Assembly (NCBI GenBank): GCA_960531495.1
Contig: OY482849.1
Span: 32,115,236 to 32,179,235 of the forward strand
From: Zeus faber
Taxonomy: Eukaryota; Chordata; Actinopteri; Zeiformes; Zeidae
Reading direction: 5' to 3'
DNA length: 64,000 bases
A program made the position numbers and the translations under genes. Below the pieces are notes generated by a model, which was not told the DNA's origin, made no database searches, and saw nothing but the letters and a program-made list of their open reading frames with translations. Shown here piece by piece: positions 12,801 through 21,086 of the stretch (position 1 is its first letter; every line of letters starts with the position of its first letter).

Positions 12801-15800
12801 TTCCAAAATCAATGCCATTGTTTTAGAGTCATAAATGACCACAGTCAAAACAACAACTTCCACCTTTGTCATTTCAGAAAATAAAGGTTTCTGTGGGTAA
12901 AGGTTATCCATTCTACATCAAGGGGCCATTAAATGTGCTTTATTTTTATCAAACTACTCTGAATGAAGTTCCTGTGCAAAACGGTGAGGGATAAATCTGA
13001 AGATAAATCATTTTAAAGCCTATTTAAAATCTGCACTGTTTGCAAAGCTCTCCAGGCCTTGAAACATAAATAGGCTGGTTATATAATTATGCAGACCAGT
13101 TTTCCTCAGGCAGCACTGGTATGCATGTGGAATCCTATAAAAGAAATGTAGTGGCTTCGCTTTACATTTTCAGATTTTTTTTGTATCAGAAAAGCCTTAA
13201 ACAAATAGACTTTGTTCATGAAAAATGTTTTGTGTTGACAAAATGTATGGAGGCGTCCTCAATGACTGGTGCTAGCTTGTGATGTACCCGGAGCACGGTC
13301 TTGATGTTAATGCGGCTGGCAGGTCCAGAGTTGTCCAGCTGGAACCATTGGTCCAGCATCAGGCCGGAGGCGGACAGCAGGCGGGACAGAGGGATGGACA
13401 GACTGCCAAGAGTCTGCACACGGTCAACATCCTTCACCTTGTGGATTTAACAGAAGAAAACAATTTCAACAAGCGTGGCGGTCAGACGAATACATAAAAA
13501 TAAAAAAATTATAAAAATACTGAGTCCAGCTCTTTAACCATTTTGTTACCTGTATGTCGACGTCCTGTTTGCGTGGATCCTGGATGAAGAAGGTAAAGGC
13601 TTCCTCCCACTGTGGATCGTTGGTGGTGTAACAAGTCTATCGAAAGAGATTAAAAAAATATATGTGGATGAAAGGAGACCTGGGAATGAGGCGTTGGACT
13701 CTGTTATTTCAGACCTTTTCATGCCTTCATACCATACCTTGCTTTCTCTTGTGATGTCCTGCACGGACAGCTGCACCATGGGATTAGGCTCCTTGTTGCC
13801 CTTCTTCATCTTAAATGTGCACAGATACAAGCACACGCATGCGGCATTTCAATCATAGTAATCGAGGGAGGCATTGCCGTAGCAACCGCAAACAGGAAGG
13901 AAGCAGCCAGATTGCCTGGTTTCACCGACAAGTCTCACTCTCGGTGGGTGAATTTCCTTTAAAAGAAGCTGTGACTTTACCCTGTCTGTAATTACGCTGC
14001 CGTTGTATCCTGAATTAAAAGAGAATCAAAATATTCATGGGGGAAGTGACATTTGTATAACAACTAGGATGGCTGACACATCTCAGATAAAACCCATCCA
14101 AATTGAAGATAGCTGTTTGAGTTGGATTAAGGCTACAACTTTGGAAGATGTCAAAATGTGTGCCTGAGCCCAACCTCCGACAGGAAGCCGCATGGAGCTG
14201 CGTGCCAAATGTGAGCAGGGGGAGGATAAGAAACTCACTGGAAGCGCCTCTGCTTTGTCCAGATACACAACCAAGATGGCGGAAGAAGGAGGGTCCGTTC
14301 TCTTGCTGGTCACACTCTCATTTCTCTGCAGGACCTTGAGGAACCATTCAAGCGTGCAAATAAATGAATTCTCTCGCACAGTCGTTTTGTGGCAACAGTC
14401 GGCAAATATGATTTGTATCAGAGTGAAAGCCGGACGCATACCTGCTCCAAACGCTCGGTGTTGGCTAACAGGGCCAACCACTCCAATCTCAGGTGGACAC
14501 GCCCCGAACTGGTGTCTTTCAAAGTGAACCACTGGGAGACGGTCATAAATATTAAATGATTGTACAAATATGAATATAATTAATAACAACCTCTTTTGAG
14601 TGTGTCTGTGCAATTACCCACATCATCAACCACCATGGATTTCTTCACAATCCCCAAGTCCATCTTTGTCCTGGAAAACAGCAAGGTAGAATTTAGTTCA
14701 AAACAAAAAAAAAAAAGGTAAACAAAACACAAGAAGTACATTTAGTACAATTGTATTGCACTGTTTGATGTTGAGGGATAAGGCTACGAAAGGTAAACAG
14801 TAAGGGTTGAAAAGGTGAAATCACACTGAAGCTCACGCACATTGAGAGACATGCACTGTATGTATGTACCTGCCCAGGAAATCATCCTGGTCTGGGTCTT
14901 TGTCATATACCTCCACCTCCAACTCCTGACCAGGCACCTCGTGGACTATTACCTGACATGCCAGACACACACACAAGGAGATGAGGACGGACACGAGACA
15001 TTTGGATGGAAACTGGCCGCCCGCTACATCTGCTATGAGTGGAAATGAACATTCCCCGATGTGTCATGCCCCGACACCCCGACAGGAAACGTGGGGGCCA
15101 CAGTGACTGTGGAACGAACAAACGTCTCCAACCAGCGACGCTCACCTCATACATCTCCCCCCACTTTGGACTGAGGGTGTTGTCGATGTGGTGGGAGGTG
15201 AATGTCTGGGGGCCGACTCTCAGCAGGGCGTAGGGATCGGACATGCCCGACATGTAGTTGTCCTTGGAAGCGAGGTTGTCTGCCTCCAGGAGGTGGATGC
15301 GAACCACTCCCTGAAAGAGAGCACAGGGGTAGGCATGGAAGATAATCTTTTTTTTTTTAATGTAATTTGATCATCTCTCTGCTGGGGGCATACTGAGGCC
15401 TCACTCTTGGTAAAGGAGAGCGTAGTTGAGCCACATGCAGGTCTGGAACCAGAGGAACAGTCAGACGATTAGGCAGCACCAGGAAGGAGGCGATGGCGTC
15501 CATTATCATGCTGTCAGACATGATGCTGCGTCAGAGAGGAGGAAGTAAAATGGAAAAATGGTGAGTTAATGGTTTATTCACCTGTGATTTGAATCAATGA
15601 CAGGCATATAACTACAGCCATCATGTAGAAATGATAATCTACTGAAATGTTAGAATGTTCCCGATAAAGGGGCTGAACTGGGGTAATTTCTGCGGCGCTC
15701 ACTTGAGTCCGGGGATATCCAACAAATTTGTCAGTCCTGTCCAATTGATATCCAGCTTCTACGAGGGGAAAGGACAAGCATTTCAAGAAACATTTATAAA

Positions 15801-18800
15801 CACAGAAACTCAATAAACGGTTGTACAAATGAGACCGGGTGAAGATAAAGAGATCAGTGTCAAATAACGCAGCATTAGGTCATGGGGGAAGGGGGTGGTG
15901 GGGGGGGGGGTGTGGAGGGACGCACCGGCCTCCGGATGAAAAACATGGTGACCGCGCCCACTATTGGCACGTCTCCAATCAGAGGCTCCAGGATCACCCG
16001 CATCATCCCATGCAGCTTTAAAGAAACGGACAGCAGAGACGTCCATGAAAACATTGGCTAAATGACAATACAATCCCATACATTGATCCATCTTTTGTGC
16101 CATCTGAGCCGTCTGTGGATATTCGTTGAGAGGTATTGGACGTAACTTCCTGAAACGTCTTGATTCGTTTTTTTGTGCAGCTTCACACGCGGACATACCT
16201 GTATTCCTTTGACTCCCGCTTTGCAGAAGTATCGCTTGACCTCGACGTTGATCTCCACATTGCCCACGTAGCTGAGAAAGGAACAGGGGAGTGTGAGGGG
16301 CGCCGCGTCAGAGAGGCGAAACGGAGGCCGACGTCCGTCGGTCAGCTGGTGGAGGCTCACCTGATATAGAGATCGAGCAGGACTTGTCCCTTGTCGTTCT
16401 CCGTGTGCGCCTTGATCCCGACGACCTTCATGGCCTGGAACAAACAAGAAGCACGCTCACCGTCACGGTCACACGGCGATAGGCGACCGAGAGACAACGG
16501 AGCTATCGATTGGCGTCACCTTGTCCCCCATGTCCACCTTGGTGAAGGTGAGCGTCTGGAGGTGGGAGCTGGAGGCTCGAATGGATGGAGCGATGGTCTC
16601 CACCAGCAGCTTCTCCAAATACTGGCCGACGAAGGGCCACACCTGCTGCAGCACCTGCAAACCAGGCCGGAACGCAGTGTCACTATTCGGGTTGCATGCG
16701 GTTGGGACACCGGTGTGAAACAAGAGACAATGTTGCGCTAAGTAAACGTTGTCATGGCAACTGTGCAAACATTAAAGGCGCTATTTGCCACATAACCCGG
16801 CGATGAGTGGCATGTTGAATAGACCACGACAGCCTGTTTATTTTCCCTCAGCTGTTACAAGATGTTCTAGTCCGGTTCCCAATATATGCCTCAGTGTAAC
16901 CAGTGCTACATGTTACTGGGTCGCTGTTTACAAAATATTAATGTTCCTATAGAGACTTGCTTGAGCTTTCTCCCTACAGGGCACGCGTTTGTCTAAAAGA
17001 AGAAGCAGTTGCTTCTGCAGAGGATGTGTACTTGTATGACTCTGTTGCCGAGAAAAAAAACCCACAGTTGGTTACAGTCTGGCATGCATGGAGAGTGAGT
17101 CACCAGCTGCCTGCCCCTCTGGAAGAACAGATTAGAAACACAGGGCAGTCTGCTGATTTCCCCTCCAGGAACGCCACTGAAAACTCTGCTTTGTCGAGCT
17201 CTGGTGCTCCCATCTCATGCGGTTACACAAAATTACATTCATATTTTTTGTTTGTTTGTTTTTGACAGGGGACGGCTATTCTCACCAGCCAACCCGGGCC
17301 TGTCTCGAACAGGCCGAAAGAATAATGAGCGGAGCAATTGTCGCAACTGGATTGGGCTATAGGAGCTCGGGTGACCCGCCCCCATCCTGTGAATTAGCCT
17401 GGGATGAAATGGAAAAGTTGAGAGGAGAGGGTGAGCTGGCGCTGGGCCTGCTCCCTGCAGTGCAGACACGGTGGCTACAGAGTCGGTGGGGGGCGTGGTG
17501 GGTATAGAGCGTCACAGTGAGAGCAGCAGCGCAGCATGCTATTCTCTTAGCGAGGAGCAAAGGCCATTAGCCGAGCATACGCAACAGCCTTCACTCAACA
17601 CAACAGCCGGGCAACATTATGAGACGCGCGCTTGCTTTGACTTTTAAGGAAGGAGTAATCATATTCATTCTGTTTAAAAAAAAATACCTTATTTAGCCAT
17701 TCAACCTTCTCCACATCCGGAAAGTTCACCTGAAGAAAAAAAAAGGCACATCTTTTAGGGAATAAACTAACCTTTAGGACGTAAAATATGAAATACGGTA
17801 TATGTAGATTGATAACGATGAATGGTTCTGATATATTTTATTTAGATATTTTTTACATATTGCATATTTAAGCATATAATAAAAATGTCGTATAGAGTCT
17901 TTCCACAAATCAACAGAATAAAAGGGGTGGAGGGTCAAAATATTAATTTAAAAGGCAAAAAAAAAAAATCTTCACCATGTCGACTGCTTTGTATGCTTCT
18001 ATGTGAGGTTCCCTTTGTGTATGAAATGAACAGATCATTTACTTTAGTGTAAAATGACCTTTAAAGAACGGAGGCAGAAGAATACCTTCAGCTGTGTGTT
18101 TATGGTGTTTTGTCGCAGTGTCTACAGTCAAGCTCTCGTTCTGCAACATGTGGCCCTAGGAGCCTCCTTTGGGTGTGGCTACAGCCTTGTGGTCAATAAC
18201 ATGACTCCAGAATAATCCCAGGGTTGAAAACGTAGAACGCGTCACCGAGAGACTCTCGGATCACACGGTTCGACAGCGGATCAAGCATTGCAGCCTGTTT
18301 ATAGCCATGTTCTGTCTAGGTTATTAACTTTGTAAACGTCATGTATGTGCAGTGTGTCCACATGTATCATATTCAGACATTTTTAAGACCAATATGAACA
18401 AAAAAGAAGACCGATTTTTGGATAAATTGTCTTATTGGATTGAGTGTTACAGGTCGGTATTGAGATAAGTACTGTATATTGTGTGCGCCTAACACTGTGA
18501 GTATTAGGTACACACAATTTTTTTTTTTTTTCTAACTAGATGGTCATATGAACTGTTGTTATAACCGTTTTCAAGTCAGATTACACAGTGAGTGACGGGT
18601 GGGATCCATCCAGCCATTGCATCAGAAATGCTGCCTGACGCAGGACACAAGTAGATACATGGAGATAAGATGTTTATGTGGAAAACAAGTCAAATTGAAG
18701 ACTCCCGAATGGCTTTAAAGGCGTCACATTAACATATTTATATATAAATACATACACATTTATATATTTATATATCAATGTATATATTGATATATAAATG

Positions 18801-18960
18801 TTAATTGAAGACATGTATGGGACTTTTTAAGGAGTTTTTCAGTCTTGTATCAGAGTGAATCACCCAGACGGGTGTTATTTTGGGATAGTGACCGGAAGTG
18901 GTCGACTTTACTTCTCTAGTGGTGATAACGCCTTGTATACAAAATAATAGTGACTTTTAA

Positions 18961-19046
<86 letters not shown>

Positions 19047-19508
19047 CTTGGTGATGATGGGTCAGATTGGCAGGGATCCATTATCTTTTTCTACATAATT
19101 TCTTACCCAGGCAGGTAGCTCTCGTTTGCTTTTCACTGTCATGGAGGTGAGCTCCTCTTCGTTGAGCTGGATGGCGGAGCGCAGCCGCGCCTCCTTGGCC
19201 TGCCGGGCGTGCTTCCACCCGGTGTAGACCACCATGCCGAACACCAGCAGGCTGGAGCTCACCCGGTAGTACCCGGCCAGGTAGACGGGCAGCAGGGCGC
19301 CCAGGCACTTCCCGAAGGTCCACAGGACGGCCACGGCGCTGACGCCCTGCTTCTCCTCCGGCTTCCCGGGAGCCTTCGCCGCCTCTGCCCTCTCCTTCTC
19401 CGGGTCCCTCGTCACCTCCCCGCGCTTCTCCTTCTCCGGGGCGTCCACGGCCTCTTCGTTCCCTCCGTCTTTCGGACGCTCCGAGCCCGTGGACTGGTCG
19501 CTCTGCAT
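170..19508 (-). CDS. esyt1: Extended synaptotagmin 1-like, multi-C2 (3' end off window)
   Basis: E-Syts are ER-anchored proteins that tether the ER to the plasma membrane through C2 domains and move lipids with an SMP domain. Here 44 coding exons read in consistent phase for 1,579 residues with no stop, and the gene runs off the left edge. Order: acidic N-terminus and membrane hairpin (exon 1), SMP domain (exons 2-8), C2A (9-12), C2B (13-16), linker (17), C2-3 (18-21), C2-4 (22-25), linker (26-27), C2-5 (28-31), C2-6 (32-35), linker (36-39), C2-7 (40-43), first exon of C2-8 (44). The ATG at 19508 is the only in-frame ATG upstream of the conserved part. Human ESYT1 has five C2 domains and about 1,100 residues, so this copy is expanded. 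Adjacent zc3h10 matches the human ZC3H10-ESYT1 neighbourhood. Identity is firm from domain order and synteny; orthology to ESYT1 rather than ESYT2/3 is supported by the extra C2 domains. Confidence 0.88.
428..1729 (-). CDS. esyt1: esyt1 exons 40-43: seventh C2 domain (module copy 3, first half)
   Basis: Exons 1553-1729, 1377-1459, 609-657 and 428-517 (177/83/49/90 nt). The domain starts GMLRIHLLEAQNLIAKD and has GGMVKGKSDPYVKI, NPTWNEMYE, YDKDFDSDDFLG and WFTLKDVKSGRVHSILEWVP. It keeps all acidic loop positions and closely resembles the third and fifth C2 domains. Confidence 0.85.
1937..2740 (-). CDS. esyt1: esyt1 exons 36-39: third linker, four exons, acidic
   Basis: Exons 2637-2740, 2422-2527, 2256-2368 and 1937-2066 join in phase for 151 residues. 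The composition is strongly acidic (VSEEPEKAEE, EEPVELEEPAAQPD, AAELTEEVLPAQ) and ends PDFGKE before the GMLR start of the seventh C2. The last exon has no in-phase GT donor: after GAG the sequence is GCAGGT, so the intron appears to be GC-AG. The GT four bases further on would put the next exon out of frame. The acceptor of exon 39 (2067-2069) is chosen because it alone keeps the acidic frame open from exon 38. Confidence 0.72.
2843..4579 (-). CDS. esyt1: esyt1 exons 32-35: sixth C2 domain (module copy 2, second half)
   Basis: Exons 4484-4579, 3344-3415, 3081-3167 and 2843-2989 (96/72/87/147 nt). Key segments: LLFVYLERAQSLP, LKKSGKEPKAGAELVLG, CDRTKSPQWDEAFFFLIGDP, SSAWDQPMGSLVLPVRELL and VLDQWLQLDGALPGSQ. 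No loop-3 aspartate cluster. It is very close to the fourth C2, differing by scattered substitutions, as expected of an intragenic tandem duplicate. Confidence 0.85.
3416..4483. other. esyt1 intron 32, no feature recognised
   Basis: About 1.07 kb between exons 32 and 33. Short open frames occur on both strands, none homologous to anything I recognise. The only local oddity is a repeated aaacgttttttaaacgtttt stretch near 3890-3915. Confidence 0.5.
4709..6469 (-). CDS. esyt1: esyt1 exons 28-31: fifth C2 domain (module copy 2, first half)
   Basis: Exons 6296-6469, 6118-6200, 4879-4927 and 4709-4798 (174/83/49/90 nt). The domain starts GVLRIHLLEAQSLIAKD and has MMKGKSDPYAQI, NPTWNEMYE and YDKDMDKDDFLG. 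One residue fewer than its sisters precedes MKGKSDPY (174 instead of 177 nt). Loop aspartates are kept. The 1.2-kb intron between exons 29 and 30 holds a MITE-like inverted repeat. Confidence 0.85.
5045..5265. mobile_element. MITE-like inverted repeat in esyt1 intron 29
   Basis: A perfect 19-bp inverted repeat (5133-5151 and 5173-5191, arm starting cggacattacccgg) with a 21-nt spacer sits inside a broader imperfect palindrome: cctgacattacc near 5080 pairs with ggtaattgtcagg near 5219-5231, and gtgtgaacg occurs on both sides. There is no coding capacity. The structure suggests a short non-autonomous DNA transposon; element ends and target duplication were not resolved. Confidence 0.5.
5958..5979. 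repeat. Poly-G run
   Basis: An 18-base-plus G homopolymer followed by tggggg, within esyt1 intron 29. In the transcribed (minus) sense it is a C run. Confidence 0.85.
6599..6982 (-). CDS. esyt1: esyt1 exons 26-27: second linker, Ala/Glu-rich
   Basis: Exons 6876-6982 and 6599-6785, 98 residues together. The first exon (MLIPRKCPGAVVKTKPTSAS onward) is basic and Ser/Thr-rich; the second contains VAVAAAAADAAADVAQEFEE and ends PDLSFGSE. The linker is low-complexity, acidic and nearly three times the length of the first linker. The join is at phase 2 (AT|G). It ends GAG before donor GTCAGA, immediately followed by the GVLR start of the next C2. Confidence 0.8.
6983..8907. other. esyt1 intron 25, 1.9 kb, no gene recognised
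   Basis: Separates the fourth C2 from the second linker. I see no further exon fitting the phase-0 junction (RAELK to MLIPR), no transposon ORF and no clear terminal repeats. Confidence 0.5.
8908..9750 (-). CDS. esyt1: esyt1 exons 22-25: fourth C2 domain (module copy 1, second half)
   Basis: Exons 9655-9750, 9373-9444, 9145-9231 and 8908-9054 (96/72/87/147 nt). Key segments: LLFVYVDQAHGLP, LKKSGKEPKVGAEIILG, CDRTTAPQWNEAFHFLIRDP and LVLDQWLHLDGASPESQ. The loop-3 region reads LSHSWTVAIGSL and has no acidic cluster, so it is likely calcium-independent. It is clearly paralogous to the domains at 2843-4579 and (first exon only) 170-265. Confidence 0.85.
9805..9857. repeat. (TG)n microsatellite, (CA)n in esyt1 sense
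   Basis: Pure TG except for one TC, lying in esyt1 intron 21. In the transcript it is a CA repeat beginning about 25 nt after the exon 21 donor (GTAGGA at 9882-9877). Confidence 0.95.
9883..10948 (-). CDS. esyt1: esyt1 exons 18-21: third C2 domain (module copy 1, first half)
   Basis: Exons 10772-10948, 10588-10673, 10449-10497 and 9883-9972 (177/86/49/90 nt). The domain starts GLLRIHLLAGQNLVPKD, contains GGMVKGKSDPYVKI and NPTWNEMYE, and has loop 3 as FDKDMDMKDDFMG. That loop is one residue longer than in its sister domains, which explains the 86-nt rather than 83-nt second exon. Calcium ligand positions are kept. It corresponds to human C2C by position. Confidence 0.85.
11034..11141 (-). 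CDS. esyt1: esyt1 exon 17: first inter-C2 linker
   Basis: One exon of 36 codons joining C2B to C2-3. It starts VLWLDEERVSAEVSS, is acidic and then rich in Q, P and A, and ends SFATE in front of the next C2. The acceptor at 11142-11143 lies 48 nt from the target-site duplication of a hAT transposon that fills much of the preceding intron. The donor is an ordinary GT (GTGACA). Confidence 0.8.
11192..11199. repeat. Left 8-bp target-site duplication of hAT
   Basis: ctctaaag, identical to 12625-12632. An intact duplication implies a single clean insertion. Confidence 0.85.
11200..12624 (+). mobile_element. hAT-family DNA transposon, 1.4 kb, in esyt1 intron 16
   Basis: The ends are inverted repeats: left cacgtgtcaaactca (11200-11214) and right, read inward on the minus strand, cagcggcgtcaaactca (12624-12608). 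They are flanked by a perfect 8-bp direct duplication ctctaaag (11192-11199 and 12625-12632), the size hAT transposases generate. The subterminal 'ccctttgagggcaaccgtaa' block at 12561-12580 resembles other fish hAT ends. Inside is one 199-codon ORF encoding only the N-terminal part of a transposase. The element is antisense to esyt1 and much shorter than a full hAT, so it is an internally deleted, non-autonomous copy. Confidence 0.85.
11458..12057 (+). pseudogene. Truncated hAT transposase (GTF2IRD2-like N-terminus)
   Basis: A 199-residue ORF resembling the transposase-derived part of GTF2IRD2-type proteins. It starts MSNKRKIDAEGRPF, and has a degenerate N-terminal zinc finger (one Cys of the expected CxxC pair is replaced: RPLCHEAASVMKEYNLRRHF). 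It ends soon after LLAVDESTD, the conserved motif that holds the first catalytic aspartate of hAT transposases. The rest of the catalytic core and the dimerisation domain are absent, so it cannot be an active transposase. An intact 199-codon frame in a dead element suggests a recent insertion. It is unlikely to be a host gene. Confidence 0.8.
12625..12632. repeat. Right 8-bp target-site duplication of hAT
   Basis: ctctaaag, identical to 11192-11199. Confidence 0.85.
13288..14334 (-). CDS. esyt1: esyt1 exons 13-16: C2B domain
   Basis: Exons 14239-14334, 13738-13809, 13550-13636 and 13288-13437 (32, 24, 29 and 50 codons). The domain reads AILVVYLDKAEALP, then MKKGNKEPNPMVQLSVQD, NDPQWEEAFTFFIQDP, and ends LMLDQWFQLDNSGPASR. 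It has the C2 fold signature but lacks the aspartate clusters of loops 1 and 3, so it is probably a calcium-independent C2, as is described for the C2B domains of E-Syts. The exon pattern 96/72/87/150 recurs in the even-numbered C2 domains. Confidence 0.85.
14442..15310 (-). CDS. esyt1: esyt1 exons 9-12: C2A domain
   Basis: Exons 15146-15310, 14870-14952, 14622-14670 and 14442-14531 (55, 27+2 nt, 16 and 30 codons). The domain starts GVVRIHLLEADNLASKD, has the SDPYALL strand, and carries an acidic loop YDKDPDQDDFLG. These are the positions of the usual C2 calcium ligands (KD in loop 1, SD, and the D-rich loop 3), so calcium binding is expected. The exon length pattern 165/83/49/90 recurs in every odd-numbered C2 domain of this gene. 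Confidence 0.85.
15405..17729 (-). CDS. esyt1: esyt1 exons 2-8: SMP lipid-transfer domain
   Basis: Coding exons are 17688-17729, 16520-16654, 16361-16434, 16199-16271, 15926-16015, 15703-15758 and 15405-15525, about 197 residues. Recognisable E-Syt SMP blocks in order: FPDVEKVEWLNK, VWPFVGQYLEKLL, TFTKVDMGDK, KAHTENDKGQVLLDLYI, KAGVKGIQ, MMRVILEPLIGDVPIVGAV, KLDINWTGLTNLLDIPGL, and the exit segment VAQLRSPLPR that joins C2A. SMP domains form a tubular hydrophobic cavity that carries glycerolipids between membranes; E-Syt SMP domains dimerise. All seven exons join in phase and no block seems to be missing, so the lipid-transfer core looks intact. Confidence 0.88.
16655..17687. other. esyt1 intron 2, 1.0 kb, no gene recognised
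   Basis: Between SMP exons 2 and 3. Plus-strand frames near 16957-17265 and 17217-17507 are open but match nothing I know and lie inside a confident intron. Confidence 0.5.
17730..19106. other. esyt1 intron 1, AT-rich
   Basis: A 1.4-kb intron with an AT-rich stretch (18730-18805, tatata-type) and a long AT microsatellite near its 5' end. No exon recognised. Confidence 0.6.
18964..19043. repeat. (AT)n microsatellite
   Basis: About 80 bp of pure AT dinucleotide, ending about 60 nt downstream (in transcript sense) of the esyt1 exon 1 donor. Confidence 0.95.
19107..19508 (-). CDS. esyt1: esyt1 exon 1: acidic N-terminus and ER hairpin
   Basis: This exon encodes residues 1-134. Residues 1-55 are rich in E, K, D, A and P with no predicted fold. 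They are followed by a long hydrophobic stretch (about residues 58-100, containing LLPVYLAGYY and SLLVFGMVVY) expected to insert in the ER membrane as a hairpin, and then the basic/acidic run that leads to the SMP domain (ends RELPAW). The exon ends TGG before donor GTAAGA at 19106-19101. The next exon begins VNFPDVEKVEWLNK, the standard E-Syt continuation. An in-frame TTG codon lies upstream, but the first ATG is at 19508. Confidence 0.85.
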
Positions 19509-19780
19509 CGCGGCGCCACGGTACAAATATCAACACTTTCTACCAAAGCTAGTTCCCACACCCCCCCCCCCCGACACCGTCGACGCAGATCGCTGCGGTT
19601 TCCTAAAAGTCGGTTCCCTTCCTCGGTCCGTCGCGCATAGCGGAGCCCCCGTGGAAACAGCTCGGCTCCGGTAACGCTCCGTTTGTTTGTACTTTAAACG
19701 GACTTCTCCGCACGCGCTCCGAGTCCCGAGATGGTGGAGCTCGAGCGGTCCCGTTAGCTGGGCAGGCCACGCCCACACCG
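19509..19780 (-). promoter_or_regulatory. esyt1 5' UTR and putative promoter
   Basis: CpG-rich sequence directly upstream of the esyt1 ATG, with a C-run at 19560-19572. No TATA box was identified. The assignment rests on position and base composition only. Confidence 0.45.
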
Positions 19781-19889
19781 GAGGAAACCACGCAGCGGTG
19801 ACTTTGACTCTTTCGGTGCTGCGTCAAAAACAGCGGATCATTAGTACTGCACCAGGGCAGAGGGAAAGCCTGGTTCATCTAATATACTG

Positions 19890-21086
19890 ACGGGGAAAAA
19901 AACCAAAACTACACTAGATCTATCCATCCGACGTGTAAAGGTTGTACGTGTTCAATTTCCTTTCATTTACATATACATTGATTAAAGAAACATGTACTCT
20001 CTTACCTTACCGCCGTGGAAAGAAACCAAACATTGTTACTGTGCTTAACATTTTTCATGTATCAGTACTTACTGTGTTCAGCTGTAAGTATAGTCATATT
20101 TCCAAAGCAAATACCGGTACTTTTGACTCTACTCTATTTCTAATGCAGTCACATTGTTTTTGTAAAAACTAGTAATCTGGAGTACTTCTTACACGACTGA
20201 TTAAAAAAAATATATAGTACATAGGCACTCTTTAGTTGCAACTCACGATATTGGATGGAACCAGACGAGGCATAGGGCTGCTCCAGTTTATTTTAAACTT
20301 GCAGACTTCAGCGTCTTATAAGGTGTGTGTGAGCTGCTCAGGTCAATATGACTCAACGCTTACAGAAAGACAATACAATCAGGATTCTTTTTGTTTAAAT
20401 AGCAAACGGATGTTAGAGCCCAGTGCTCAGTCTTGTCACGTTTGCATAGCAGGCCGCCACCCAAACAAGACAAGCAAAACAATTTGAAGTTGGAACGCTG
20501 TTCACGTCTGGGAAAAAAAAAAGTGTTTTTTGTATTTAATTAAAAAAAAAAAAATAGCTTCACCCCCCTAACAAGAACTTTGTGAACACAGACAAGAACC
20601 CCAAACAAGTTTTGAACACACTTGCACCTTCAAAGGGTACATTGCAGAGCAAAAACATAACCAAAATATCGTATATCAGTGGTTGTATCCTCACTGAATT
20701 GTAAAAAAGTTCATTTACACAAGTACATTTACCAAAACAAGTACTTAAAAGGGTACTTTTAAAGTAGCAGTCTTCATACAAGCATCCTAACATCCTTGTG
20801 CCTTACAGAAATATTCCAAACATTTGAATGGCTTCCGCACATATTTTCAGTTCGCTGCTATTTTTGGCTGCTATATTTGAAGGTGTCCCTTTGGCACACA
20901 GACCTTTGCCAAGTCCACAGGTCAGTGATTATGAAAAAAGTTATTGTTGCCAGGGAATGAAGTGTAGGGAAGGAAAATGGCTGAATTGTCTTTTGCATGC
21001 CCTCCTCTTGGCGTTGCTGCTGTCACTATTATCTGAGGCAGTTTGATGCTGTAATAAGTTCAGGCTCCCAGCACAGACGCAGTTAG
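19890..21086 (-). other. zc3h10 3' UTR and intergenic DNA
   Basis: About 1.2 kb between esyt1 and the zc3h10 stop. A minus-strand AATAAA (plus 20287-20292) is a candidate polyadenylation signal, giving a 3' UTR of about 0.8 kb. No other gene seen. Confidence 0.4.

Noticed and set aside
13982-14012. Mini-exon flanked by AG and GT in the C2B region of esyt1 (minus strand)
   Set aside because: In the required phase 0 it runs into a stop (TAA) within six codons, and the flanking exons join perfectly without it.
19081-19536. Arg/Gly-rich ORF overlapping esyt1 exon 1 in another frame
   Set aside because: Shadow frame of exon 1, which has the conserved E-Syt sequence and splice donor.
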